The position numbers were made by a program, and so were the translations under genes. Below, piece after piece: positions 18,603 through 30,035 of a stretch of DNA of 64,000 nt. The notes below the pieces were generated by a model, which worked only from the letters and a program-made list of their open reading frames with translations, was not told the origin of the DNA and did no database searches. Every line of letters starts with the position of its first letter. Position 1 is the first letter of the stretch. The stretch comes from Kiritimatiellota bacterium (lineage in GTDB: Bacteria; Verrucomicrobiota; Lentisphaeria; Oligosphaerales; JAADHN01), in contig JAADHN010000095.1 of assembly GCA_013151865.1 (NCBI GenBank), forward strand, positions 40,378-104,377. The letters are read 5' to 3'.

Positions 18603-19871
18603 ATGAGAATCGAGAGTGAGCGCATCCTCTTTGAAGACGTCCCGGCGACCGCCATTGCCGAATGCTACGGGACGCCCACGTATGTGTATGAGGAGAATCG
18701 CATCCGCACGAATTTTCGGCGCGCCCTGGCGGCTTTTCGCAACGATTATCCCAATTTCCGCTTCTTTTACGCGGTCAAAGCGTGCAACAACCCGGCCATT
18801 GCCCATATTCTCCGGCAGGAGGGCGCCGGGATCGACGCCGCCAGCGTGAACGAGATTCGTTTGGCTGCCGAAATCGGCCTGGGCGGAGAAGATGTGATGT
18901 TCAGCGGGAATTTCCTGTCGGACGACGACATCCGGCAAGGGCTCCAAAGCGGCGTAATCTTCAACTTGGACGACATTTCGCTCTTGCCGCGGGTGCTCGC
19001 GCACGGACGTCCGGACTTGATCTGCTTTCGGGTGAATCCGGGGTATGGCAAGAGCAACGTGGGCGAGTACGTAACGAACGCGGGGCCCAAAGCGAAATTC
19101 GGGCTCCACCCGGACCAGGTCATAGAGGCTTACCGGTTGGCCCGCGATGCCGGCATCTCCCGGTTCGGCGCCCACATGATGCCCGGTTCCTGTATAACCG
19201 ATTCGGAATACTTCGGGTTCATTACCGGACTGTTGATGGACATCATCGGCAAGGCGGTCAGAGAATTGGGGATCCGGTTCGAATTCATCGACCTCGGCGG
19301 CGGTCTCGGCATTCCGTATCGCCCGGACGAATCGCCGTTGGACATCGAAGCTGCGGCGTCGAGGGTCGCCGCCGTTTTCAAGGAAAAAGTGCGCGAGTAT
19401 GGGTTGGAACCGCCGCGGCTCATGATGGAGCCGGCGCGCTACTTCGTGGGGGACGCCGGGTACATCGTGGGTCGAGTGCACGCAATCAAGGACGGGTATG
19501 CCCGGATTATCGGGACCGATGTGGGCATGAACGTCTTGGCCCGGCCCGCCATGTACGGGGCGTATCATCATATCTATGTGGACGGACGGGAGGGCGAACC
19601 CCGTGCGTCCATGGGACTGTGTGGTCAGGTTTGCGAAAACACCGACTATTGGGTGCGGGATCGTCCCCTGCCGATGGGCACGACGGTCGGTGACCTGGTC
19701 GTGGTCGAGAACGCCGGCGCGTACGGATACACCATGAGTTATCAATACAACGGCAGACTGCGTCCTGCCGAGGTGCTGGTCAACGGCGAGCGCCACATGC
19801 TGATCCGCGAGCGTGAGACGTTCGAGGACATGGTGAGGGGCGCCCACGTGCCCGATTACCTTCGGGAATGA
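18603..19871 (+). CDS. lysA: diaminopimelate decarboxylase
   Basis: PLP-dependent fold-III decarboxylase converting meso-diaminopimelate to lysine in the cytoplasm, 422 residues. The PLP lysine is K59 in FFYAVKACNNP. The phosphate-binding GGGLGIPY, MMEPARYFVGDAG and the C-terminal active-site cysteine block (GLCGQVCENTDYW) are present, followed by ENAGAYGYTMSYQYNGRLRP, diagnostic for DAP/ornithine-type decarboxylases. Related carboxynorspermidine or ornithine decarboxylases cannot be fully excluded, but the GAYG...YNGRLRPAEV ending favours LysA. ATG 18603 follows AGGAAGAG. The gene probably shares a transcript with the upstream DUF1015 gene. Confidence 0.92.
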   Translation: MRIESERILFEDVPATAIAECYGTPTYVYEENRIRTNFRRALAAFRNDYPNFRFFYAVKACNNPAIAHILRQEGAGIDAASVNEIRLAAEIGLGGEDVMFSGNFLSDDDIRQGLQSGVIFNLDDISLLPRVLAHGRPDLICFRVNPGYGKSNVGEYVTNAGPKAKFGLHPDQVIEAYRLARDAGISRFGAHMMPGSCITDSEYFGFITGLLMDIIGKAVRELGIRFEFIDLGGGLGIPYRPDESPLDIEAAASRVAAVFKEKVREYGLEPPRLMMEPARYFVGDAGYIVGRVHAIKDGYARIIGTDVGMNVLARPAMYGAYHHIYVDGREGEPRASMGLCGQVCENTDYWVRDRPLPMGTTVGDLVVVENAGAYGYTMSYQYNGRLRPAEVLVNGERHMLIRERETFEDMVRGAHVPDYLRE

Positions 19872-20107
19872 TGCACGGTTTTCACCAACCTCGGCCCGCC
19901 CCTGACCGGGGGCCGGCGATTGCAGCGCGTCGTCGACGGATCGCTTGCAGGGAGGTGTAGCGGGGGCGGGCGTGAGGATTCGGCGGAACAGTCGTGCCCT
20001 GAAATCGACGCTGTGCCGGGTTTCGCAAGCTCGTTGCTATTCGTGTATCGGTCGGGCAAGCGGTTCGTGTAGGCCCGTGCGCCCTTTTTGCCGTCGAGGC
20101 GATCCGT

Positions 20108-20941
20108 ATGCCTGAACTTCCCGAAGTCGAAGTGATCTGTCGCGCCCTGCGCCCGCACTTGACCGGACAGAGGGTCCGGGGCATCCGTGTATGGACTCGC
20201 CGACTGCGCCATCCGGTCCCGACGCTGCGGATGCGCGACCTGATCGTTGGACGGTGCATCCTCGATGTGCGCAGGCGCGGGAAGTACATTCTGGTCGAAT
20301 TCGAGAGGGGGACGCTGCTTGTCTTGCATTTGGGCATGACCGGTGCGTTTCGCATTGTGTCCCGGCATGAGCCCCGGCTTCGGTCGGACCGTGTCGAATG
20401 GTGGATCGGGGACAGTCTTGGCTGGCGACTGGCCGACGTCCGCCGGTTCAGTCAGGTGAGCGTCGAGACGACCGGGGCCGGTTCGGACGCTCCAACGACT
20501 ATCGCACGGTTGGGGCCGGAACCCCTCGAGGACGAGTTTAATGTCGCGTTTTTCGGACGCCTTGCGGCGGGCCGTACCGTCCCGGTCAAGAACCTCTTGA
20601 TGAACCAGGCCGCCGTTGCGGGGATTGGCAATATCTATGCCAGCGAGGCACTTTTTGCCGCTGGAATCGACCCGAGGAGAGCGTCCGGCGATTTGTCGAG
20701 AGAGGAATGCGGTCGCGTGGTTGCCGCGGTGAAAGTCACCCTCGAAGCAGCTATTGCAGCAGGGGGCACGACCTTGCGGGACTTCCGCCTTCCCGATGGT
20801 ACGGAAGGGGGCTTTCAGCGTCGGCTCGATGTGTACGGTCGGGCCGGCCGTCCGTGCCCACGTTGCGGTGACGGATGTGGGATTGTCCGAATCCTCCAGG
20901 CGGGGCGCAGCACATTCCTGTGCCCGCGTTGTCAACGTTGA
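20108..20941 (+). CDS. mutM: formamidopyrimidine-DNA glycosylase
   Basis: Base-excision repair glycosylase/AP lyase that removes 8-oxoguanine and formamidopyrimidines. The N-terminus is PELPEVEVICRALRP, giving the catalytic proline and glutamate after Met removal. RRRGKYILVEF provides the conserved lysine, and VAGIGNIYASEALFAAGIDP the H2TH region. The C-terminal zinc finger is intact (CPRCGDGCG ... CPRCQR). Length 277 is normal. The family's more typical DPRRFG loop reads ADVRRFSQV here, a modest deviation. Confidence 0.96.
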   Translation: MPELPEVEVICRALRPHLTGQRVRGIRVWTRRLRHPVPTLRMRDLIVGRCILDVRRRGKYILVEFERGTLLVLHLGMTGAFRIVSRHEPRLRSDRVEWWIGDSLGWRLADVRRFSQVSVETTGAGSDAPTTIARLGPEPLEDEFNVAFFGRLAAGRTVPVKNLLMNQAAVAGIGNIYASEALFAAGIDPRRASGDLSREECGRVVAAVKVTLEAAIAAGGTTLRDFRLPDGTEGGFQRRLDVYGRAGRPCPRCGDGCGIVRILQAGRSTFLCPRCQR

Positions 20942-21125
20942 AGCGTCGCCGGAGTCTCCCGATCCGGAACCGACGGCGTCCGTCCCGTCCGCCGGGTGAC
21001 CGGCACGGTTCGTGCTTCTACGAATGCCGCATTTCGACGGCGTCGCCTTCGGCAATTGGTCGCCGTACAGGGCGGCGTGCACAGTACGACACTCACAGCA
21101 TTGGCAATGCCGCTGGAGAGGCGCC

Positions 21126-22181
21126 ATGGCCGCTCTGTTTCACCGCAGCAGTCCGGGGCCGCCCCCGGACCCCGTATCCCCCACGGCACTTGCCGACCCC
21201 GATCGTCTTTTGGCTGTGTTTGGGACGGGTTTTTGGCTCTGCGCCGATTGCGGGTCCCCGATCGAATTCGGTCTCATGGAACCGCTTTCCATCGCGCCGT
21301 GCCCATTCTGCGACCGGCCGGTGTTCGTTCCGCTCAGGGTGAAGACGTACTATCTCTACGCCCCTGCCGGCGGCGGGGGCATGGGGAGCGTCTACCGTGC
21401 CGTGTGCACTGAATACCCCGGTGAGACGTTTGCGGTCAAGGTCTTGCCCCGGGACCAGCGCGAGGACGCTGCGGCCCGGGCCGCGCTCGAGGCGGAAGCC
21501 CGGGTTGCCGCCCGCTTGTACGGCGTCCCAAACTGCGAGCGGGCCGTCGAGTACGGTTCGGCAGACGGAGAGTACTTCCTGGCGCTCGAATACATCGACG
21601 GCGAACGAGTCGACCAGGTACTGGATCGCGACGGCCCCTTCGAGTGGCGTCGCGCCTTTCGGATGGCCTTGGACGTGATCGCCGCAGACGCCGCCATCTA
21701 CGAAAAGGGCTTTCTCTATCGCGACCTGAAGCCGGAGAATATCATCTTGGACCGTTCCGGGCGGGCGAACCTCGTGGACCTGGGATTGTGCATTCCCCGC
21801 GACGCCGTGCTCGACGATATGTCCGAGGAACTTGTGGGCTCCGTCCTCTATATTCCGCCCGAACGGGTGGCCGGACTTCCTGAAGATTGTCGGAGCGAAA
21901 TCTACAGTCTTGGAATGGTGCTGTTCCATCTGCTGACGGGCCAGCCGCTGTTTTCCGGGGACGATCCTGCGGCGTTGGCGGAACAACATGTGCGTGAACC
22001 GCGCATCACGGCTTGCCGGGATCGTCTTCCGGAGGGGACCCCGGAGGCGGTCCGCAGTCTGCTGATCCGGATGGTTCCCCGGCGACGAGATGCTCGGATT
22101 GCCTCGTTCGACCTGCTTGAGGAGGAAATCCGCCGCATTCTCGCCGCCTGCCCGACGGCCAGTGAAATCGGAACAGCGTGA
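21126..22181 (+). CDS. Ser/Thr protein kinase with N-terminal zinc ribbon
   Basis: 351-residue Hanks-type kinase. Residues about 30-65 contain two Cys pairs (CADC and CPFC) 23 residues apart, resembling a treble-clef or rubredoxin-like zinc ribbon. The kinase domain then runs to the C-terminus: a glycine loop (GGGGMGSVYRAV), the ATP lysine in FAVKVLP, a catalytic loop YRDLKPEN in place of HRDLKPEN, DLG in place of DFG (NLVDLGLC), an activation segment GSVLYIPPERV and SLGMVLFHLLTGQPLF. No membrane segment or PASTA domain follows, so it is probably cytoplasmic. ATG 21126 has GGAGAGG upstream. The next gene starts 20 bases after its stop, so the two are probably cotranscribed. Confidence 0.9.
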   Translation: MAALFHRSSPGPPPDPVSPTALADPDRLLAVFGTGFWLCADCGSPIEFGLMEPLSIAPCPFCDRPVFVPLRVKTYYLYAPAGGGGMGSVYRAVCTEYPGETFAVKVLPRDQREDAAARAALEAEARVAARLYGVPNCERAVEYGSADGEYFLALEYIDGERVDQVLDRDGPFEWRRAFRMALDVIAADAAIYEKGFLYRDLKPENIILDRSGRANLVDLGLCIPRDAVLDDMSEELVGSVLYIPPERVAGLPEDCRSEIYSLGMVLFHLLTGQPLFSGDDPAALAEQHVREPRITACRDRLPEGTPEAVRSLLIRMVPRRRDARIASFDLLEEEIRRILAACPTASEIGTA

Positions 22182-22201
22182 TTCCGGGACGGGAGAGAAC
22201 G

Positions 22202-23326
22202 ATGATCGGACCGACCCATCGGGAACGGGTGTTGTTGGCGCTCGAACATCGCGAAACCGACCGCGTGCCCATCGCCATGGTGTGTTCCGGCATCACTCCA
22301 CCGGCGCGCCGGCAGTTTGAGCGCTATCTGACGCAGAAACGGGGAACGTCGGTGGAACGGTTTCTCGCTCCTCTTGTAGATATCCGTTCGATCCGACCGG
22401 CTTACATCGGGCCACCTTTGCCGTCGGGCGCCGATATTTGGGGCGTGCGACGCGCCCCGGTCAGCTACGGTGCTGGGGAGTACCAGGAAATCATGTTTCA
22501 TCCCCTTGCCCGAGCCGAAAACATGGACGATCTGAACGCACACTCCTGGCCGGACCCCGATTGGTTCGACTACGCTTCTTTACCCGAACACATAGCTGCG
22601 GTTCAGCGCGACGGCCCTTACTGCCTCATGGCGTCCAACGGCAACATCTTTGAAACATCGTGGTACATGCGAGGGTTTCAACAGATCCTGGTGGATTTCG
22701 CGTTGAACCCCGAGCTGGTGCACGCCCTGCTCGAGCGTGTGACCTGTTTTTTCGAGGAGTACTTCCGTCGTATTCTCGAGGTGGCCGACGGACGGATCGA
22801 CTTGGTTTTCACCGCCGACGATATCGGCGGGCAAAGCGGTTTGCTGATGTCGTTGGACACATGGTCCGAATTCGTCCGGCCATACCATGCACGTTTGAAC
22901 CGGCTGATTCACGCGTTCGGCGCCCGGGTCGTCTATCACTCGGATGGCGACGTGATGGAAGCCGTGCCGGGACTCATCGATGTGGGTGTGGACGTTCTCC
23001 AGGCGCTACAGTTCGATACGCCCGGCATGGACCCGCGGGTTTTGAAAGAGCGCTACGGCGACCGTCTGTGTTTCGAGGGGGGGATCAGCGTGCAACAGAC
23101 CCTCCCGTTCGGCACGCCCGATGACGTGCGTCGCGAGGTATGCGAACGCATCGCTGTGTTGGGCCGCAACGGCGGCTACATCCTGGGGCCGTCCCACGTC
23201 ATCCAAGCCGGTACTCCTCCGGAGAACATCGTTGCCCTGTTCCTGACCGCGGCCTCCCGCCCCATGCCGTCGGCCGGTCCCGCGGCGCCGGGACGGGCCG
23301 CCAAGTCGAAGCAGGCGGAGTCATGA
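22202..23326 (+). CDS. uroporphyrinogen decarboxylase family protein (methyltransferase-like)
   Basis: 374-residue UroD-fold protein. The family contains true UroD (HemE) and zinc-dependent methyltransferases such as MtaA/MtbA. THRERVLLALEHRETDRVPI at the N-terminus and FTADDIGGQSGLLMS, ARVVYHSDGDVMEAVPGLIDVGVD and FEGGISVQQTLPFGTPDDVR in the C-terminal half are typical of the large non-heme subgroup found in anaerobes. The HxC metal motif of MtaA appears as H-S-D-G here, so the metal site is either different or absent. No corrinoid protein is adjacent. ATG 22202 is supported by GGGAGAG; position and spacing suggest coexpression with the upstream kinase. Confidence 0.88.
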   Translation: MIGPTHRERVLLALEHRETDRVPIAMVCSGITPPARRQFERYLTQKRGTSVERFLAPLVDIRSIRPAYIGPPLPSGADIWGVRRAPVSYGAGEYQEIMFHPLARAENMDDLNAHSWPDPDWFDYASLPEHIAAVQRDGPYCLMASNGNIFETSWYMRGFQQILVDFALNPELVHALLERVTCFFEEYFRRILEVADGRIDLVFTADDIGGQSGLLMSLDTWSEFVRPYHARLNRLIHAFGARVVYHSDGDVMEAVPGLIDVGVDVLQALQFDTPGMDPRVLKERYGDRLCFEGGISVQQTLPFGTPDDVRREVCERIAVLGRNGGYILGPSHVIQAGTPPENIVALFLTAASRPMPSAGPAAPGRAAKSKQAES

Positions 23327-23739
23327 AAAGCGGTGGCGGTGGTTTTGGACTGTGATTGCGGGCCTGCGACGGGCGTGTGGTCGGGCCCGGGCCGGCGTCC
23401 GATGAGTCGGGCATTCGCGCTTGGATGGCGCGGGCCCTGTCCGTGTCCGGCGGACCGGGAGAGCGGCTTCGGCGGCACGCGGGCGGGCACGGCGGCGGAT
23501 ACTGCAGGACCGCCCGGCGCGACACTGTCGTAGGGTCGTCGTCACCGTGGTCCGGGCGCAAACGGAAGATCGACATGGTCAAACGCGGTGCGTTTTTCTG
23601 AAACGATCACCGGCCGGTTGCGGGTGCTGCAGCCGCCCGGATTCGGACCGGCGAACCGTCCGAATCCGATGTGGTGGCGCGAAGTGGAAATCCATGTCCT
23701 TCGATGCCCCATCTCCGGGCGTGGGTTCAGGAGGAAGCG
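23327..23739. other. intergenic region, nothing recognised
   Basis: 413 bases with no supported gene, clear terminator or promoter. Open frames here are Arg/Gly/Pro-rich and lack initiation signals. Confidence 0.5.
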
Positions 23740-24751
23740 ATGTTGTTCAGTGATCTGCTGGCTCGAGTGTCCCTGTCCGTTTTCTGGTGTGCCGCTTTCG
23801 GCGGACCGGCGGGGTTGGCGCAACTCTCCGGTAAAACCGCGGACGGCTTGTCGTTGAGGTCCCTCCCGGGTTCCGGAATCACCGCTGCGGCGGTCGACGG
23901 GAAGGTGTTGCCTTCGGGGGAAACACACGGTGGGCTTTTCGTTTCCGAGGTGAAGGAACAGACTGAGGAACTTCTGTCGAACGGCAGTTTGGGGAAAGAC
24001 GACGACGGGGATGGCGTACCGGACGGCTTTCGTTCGACAGGGAAATGGGTTCGCGACAACCGCGTGGCTCGGACCGGCCGCTGGTCGGCGAAGGCCGAGA
24101 TCCCGGGGAAGCAAGACGGCATGTCCGGCAGCTTCGGCGTCCTGGCCCCGGTCGAGGGGGGGAGCACCTGCATGGCGAGTTTCTGGCTCAAGTGCCGGGG
24201 GCGGGGAGGGCGGTATCCCGCCGGCGTCGGCTACTTGCAACAGCAAAACCAAGACGGGGAACGTACCACCGGGGTTTTTCAACAGATGATGTCGGGTGGG
24301 GTTTCCGGTACTGCCGATTGGACACGAGTCTGGATGCTGCTCACCACCGAAGGCGACACACGGCAACTCTGTTTCCGGGCCGATATCTACCACGGCCACG
24401 GCACGCTCTGGGTCGATGATTTCAGTCTGAAAAAGATCGCCGCCGCCGTGAAGGTCCCCACACGCGCGATTGCCGCAGGCGATGACGTGCGACTGGTGGG
24501 CGACGGTGGAACCTGCGGTCGTCTTGCTCGAACGCTTTGGCCCGTTGAACCGACGGCTCTACTTCACTGCCCGGAACGAGGCGTCCGCACCGACGTGGAT
24601 GACCGTCACGGTCGACCTGCAGGCCGTCGGCGTCCCGGCCCGAACGGCCGTCGTCAGGCTTCCCGGCTCGGTTCGCCTCGCCGTTCGGGACGGTCGTTTC
24701 CGCGACAGGCTTTCTCCCGGTCTTACTCGGGCCTACCGGATCGAATGGTGA
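23740..24751 (+). pseudogene. frameshifted secreted carbohydrate-binding-like protein
   Basis: ATG 23740 is preceded by a perfect AGGAGG (23729-23734). The first part encodes a hydrophobic leader (SLSVFWCAAFGGPAGLA), a beta-rich segment, and a domain starting EELLSNGSLGKDDDGDGVPD that resembles secreted jelly-roll carbohydrate-binding modules. After about base 24,480 this frame becomes Arg/Gly/Pro-rich nonsense. The next frame over (from about 24,480 to the stop at 24751) continues in natural protein-like sequence, VEPAVVLLERFGPLNRR ... LTRAYRIEW. One extra base near 24,430-24,520 would explain both. It could be a pseudogene, a sequencing error or a programmed +1 shift; no slippery site stands out. 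Catalytic function is not apparent. Confidence 0.65.
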
Positions 24752-24990
24752 CTCGATAGGTTCGTCGCGAGAACCGGGCTGCGTTGAAGCGTTCTCGTCG
24801 GCCGTGACGCGGAGGAGATCGGTCGCCGCCGGCGAGCCGGCCGGCGGTCGCGGTGCGTGGGTTTGGGGAGCGGTTGGGGGCTTCGTCTGTCCCGGCCGCC
24901 GTGCGGTAGAGGAAGGGGACTGCCGGGAAGTTTTTTCGAGATGGTAACGGCGGCGGGAGAGCGGGCGGATTCAAAAGGAGTGCATGCGGC

Positions 24991-25611
24991 ATGTCGACGA
25001 CCTCACCCGAGAGCGCGCCGCCGGATTGTCCGGGCGGTTCATTTCTGGAATTGGCCGGCAAACGCCGGAGCTGTCGGGCATACGACCCGGAGAAACCGGT
25101 CCCGGACGCCTGGATTGTCCAATGTCTCGAAGCGGCGCGGCGGGCGCCCTCGGCGTGCAACCGGCAGCCATGGCGCTTCGTTATCGTTCGGGACCGGGAC
25201 GTTCGGACGGCACTGGTCGACCACGGGTTGCTGCCCGGCATTCGACATGGATGGTTGGCGGCCGCACCGGTCATTGTCGCGTTGTGTGCACAACGCGACT
25301 GGGTAACGCATCGGGCTGCCCCCCTGGTTTCCGGGATCCCCTACTGGCTGCTCGATCTCGGCATTGCCGGAGAACACTTCGTTCTGGCGGCCACGGAATT
25401 GGGGCTCGGCACCTGTTGGATCGGTTGGATCCGGCGCCGTGCCGTGCGGCGGGTCCTTGGGCTCCCGCGCTCGATCAAGCCCGTGTCCCTGATCGCTGTC
25501 GGCTTTCCGGCCCTTGAAAGCGCCGAACTCCCCCGGCGACCCCGGAAAGAGTTGATTGATATCGTCTCCGGCGACCGGTGGGGAGCGCCTTTTCGCGGTC
25601 AATTGCAGTGA
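24991..25611 (+). CDS. nitroreductase family protein
   Basis: 206-residue FMN-dependent oxidoreductase of the nitroreductase fold. KRRSCRAYDPEKPVPDAWIV with APSACNRQPWRFVIV is the N-terminal FMN-binding signature; LGIAGEHFVLAATELGLGTCWIGW is the second family block. Members reduce nitro compounds, quinones or flavins with NAD(P)H; the physiological substrate cannot be assigned. AAGGAG (24975-24980) lies 10 bases before the ATG. An intrinsic terminator follows its stop by 3 bases, isolating it from the convergent PFOR gene. Confidence 0.92.
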   Translation: MSTTSPESAPPDCPGGSFLELAGKRRSCRAYDPEKPVPDAWIVQCLEAARRAPSACNRQPWRFVIVRDRDVRTALVDHGLLPGIRHGWLAAAPVIVALCAQRDWVTHRAAPLVSGIPYWLLDLGIAGEHFVLAATELGLGTCWIGWIRRRAVRRVLGLPRSIKPVSLIAVGFPALESAELPRRPRKELIDIVSGDRWGAPFRGQLQ

Positions 25612-25614
25612 AAA

Positions 25615-25660
25615 GGGCCCGGGCCGAAAACCGTTCGGTCCGGGCTCTCGTTTTCTTTTT
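25615..25660 (+). terminator. intrinsic terminator of nitroreductase gene
   Basis: A 13-bp stem (25615-25627 with 25635-25647, two G-T pairs), a 7-base loop, and a T-rich tract TTTTCTTTTT at 25651-25660. On the opposite strand the stem is followed by four T residues, so it may also serve the convergent PFOR transcript ending at 25680. Confidence 0.88.
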
Positions 25661-25679
25661 GAGAGGGGAGGTGTGTCGG

Positions 25680-29213
<3,534 letters not shown>

Positions 29214-29480
29214 GGGCGCGTCTCCTTGGAGATGTTGAGATGAGCTGGGCCCCGTTCGGTGCGGAAGCAGGGAGGGTTGAATCATTCCACTGCTGGGCGC
29301 CGGGTGCTGCAACAGACCGGACCTGCAGACGTCCGGAGGAGCCCGCGGGCCGCCCGAGTGGAAGAGCGCGTCAGTCAAGCCGTTCCGTACGACATTGGAA
29401 AAGGCCGAGGACAAGCTGGGAAAGACGTGCGAACTTGCGGCGGGCGGACGCGAGCGCAGAGTCGCAAAGAACTAGTGGGT

Positions 29481-29508
29481 ACAATAGTCCCTGAACGCCG
29501 TGATACAA
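29481..29508 (-). promoter_or_regulatory. weak candidate promoter for PFOR
   Basis: On the minus strand TTGTAT (complement of 29503-29508), a 16-base spacer and TATTGT (complement of 29481-29486), about 260 bases upstream of the PFOR start. Both hexamers are imperfect. Confidence 0.25.
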
Positions 29509-29824
29509 CCGCGATGTTCGCCCCCTCAACGGCGCGAAACGATCTCGTGCTGGCGTTCCGGGCATCGATTGTCGGGAGGGTGAGCGGGGGGGGACGGCAC
29601 AGGACGTTTCGATGCGTTGGGGGATGCGCGACTGCGATTCCGGTGCGGCGTGGTGGGCGACGTACGGGTCAGTTGAAGCGGTGCGAGAAGGTCGATTGGG
29701 GGGCTGATTCGAACCGATCCCAGACCCGACCGGGGGCGGATATGATGGCGTTGCGCATTGATTCCATCGTACCGATCAGCGGCGGCGATGCGCCGTCCGC
29801 CGGACCGGCCGGTTGGCGTTCGTT

Positions 29825-29854
29825 GTGATCGTTCTCGTAATCGTGGTCGTTGTC
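29825..29854. repeat. degenerate GTNNTC hexamer repeat
   Basis: Five consecutive in-phase hexamers of the form GTNNTC (GTGATC, GTTCTC, GTAATC, GTGGTC, GTTGTC), followed by related, more decayed sequence to about 29,905. On the minus strand it lies about 180 bases beyond the stop of the glycosidase gene. Confidence 0.6.
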
Positions 29855-30035
29855 GATACGTTTTTGCACTCGACGGTCTCGATAATGATCGCGACAACCG
29901 TTCATCCGCTGCGCGGAATCGCCGACAGCCGAGCCGAAGGCGAGGTGGTCGACCGGGTTCGGGCATGGCCCCATGGCGCGACCGTCCCGTGGCGCCCGAA
30001 GAAACTTGGATTTCGGCTTCTTTGGGCGGAGTCGC

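Larger units (their letters stand above)
29214..30035. other. long intergenic region between PFOR and glycosidase genes
   Basis: 822 bases, the longest gap in the window. No supported gene: frames on both strands have atypical composition and no ribosome binding sites. It contains the PFOR leader at the left, a degenerate hexamer repeat at 29825-29854, and the 3' flank of the glycosidase gene at the right. Confidence 0.6.

Noticed and set aside
18006..19847. Long minus-strand frame antisense to lysA
   Set aside because: lysA is clear on the plus strand; the frame is a shadow.
19890..19920. GC-rich inverted repeat after lysA
   Set aside because: No T tract; stem interrupted; not convincing as a terminator.
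29701..29725. tRNA-like GGTTCGAATC box on the minus strand
   Set aside because: The flanking bases do not form a T-arm stem and no acceptor or anticodon arm is present.
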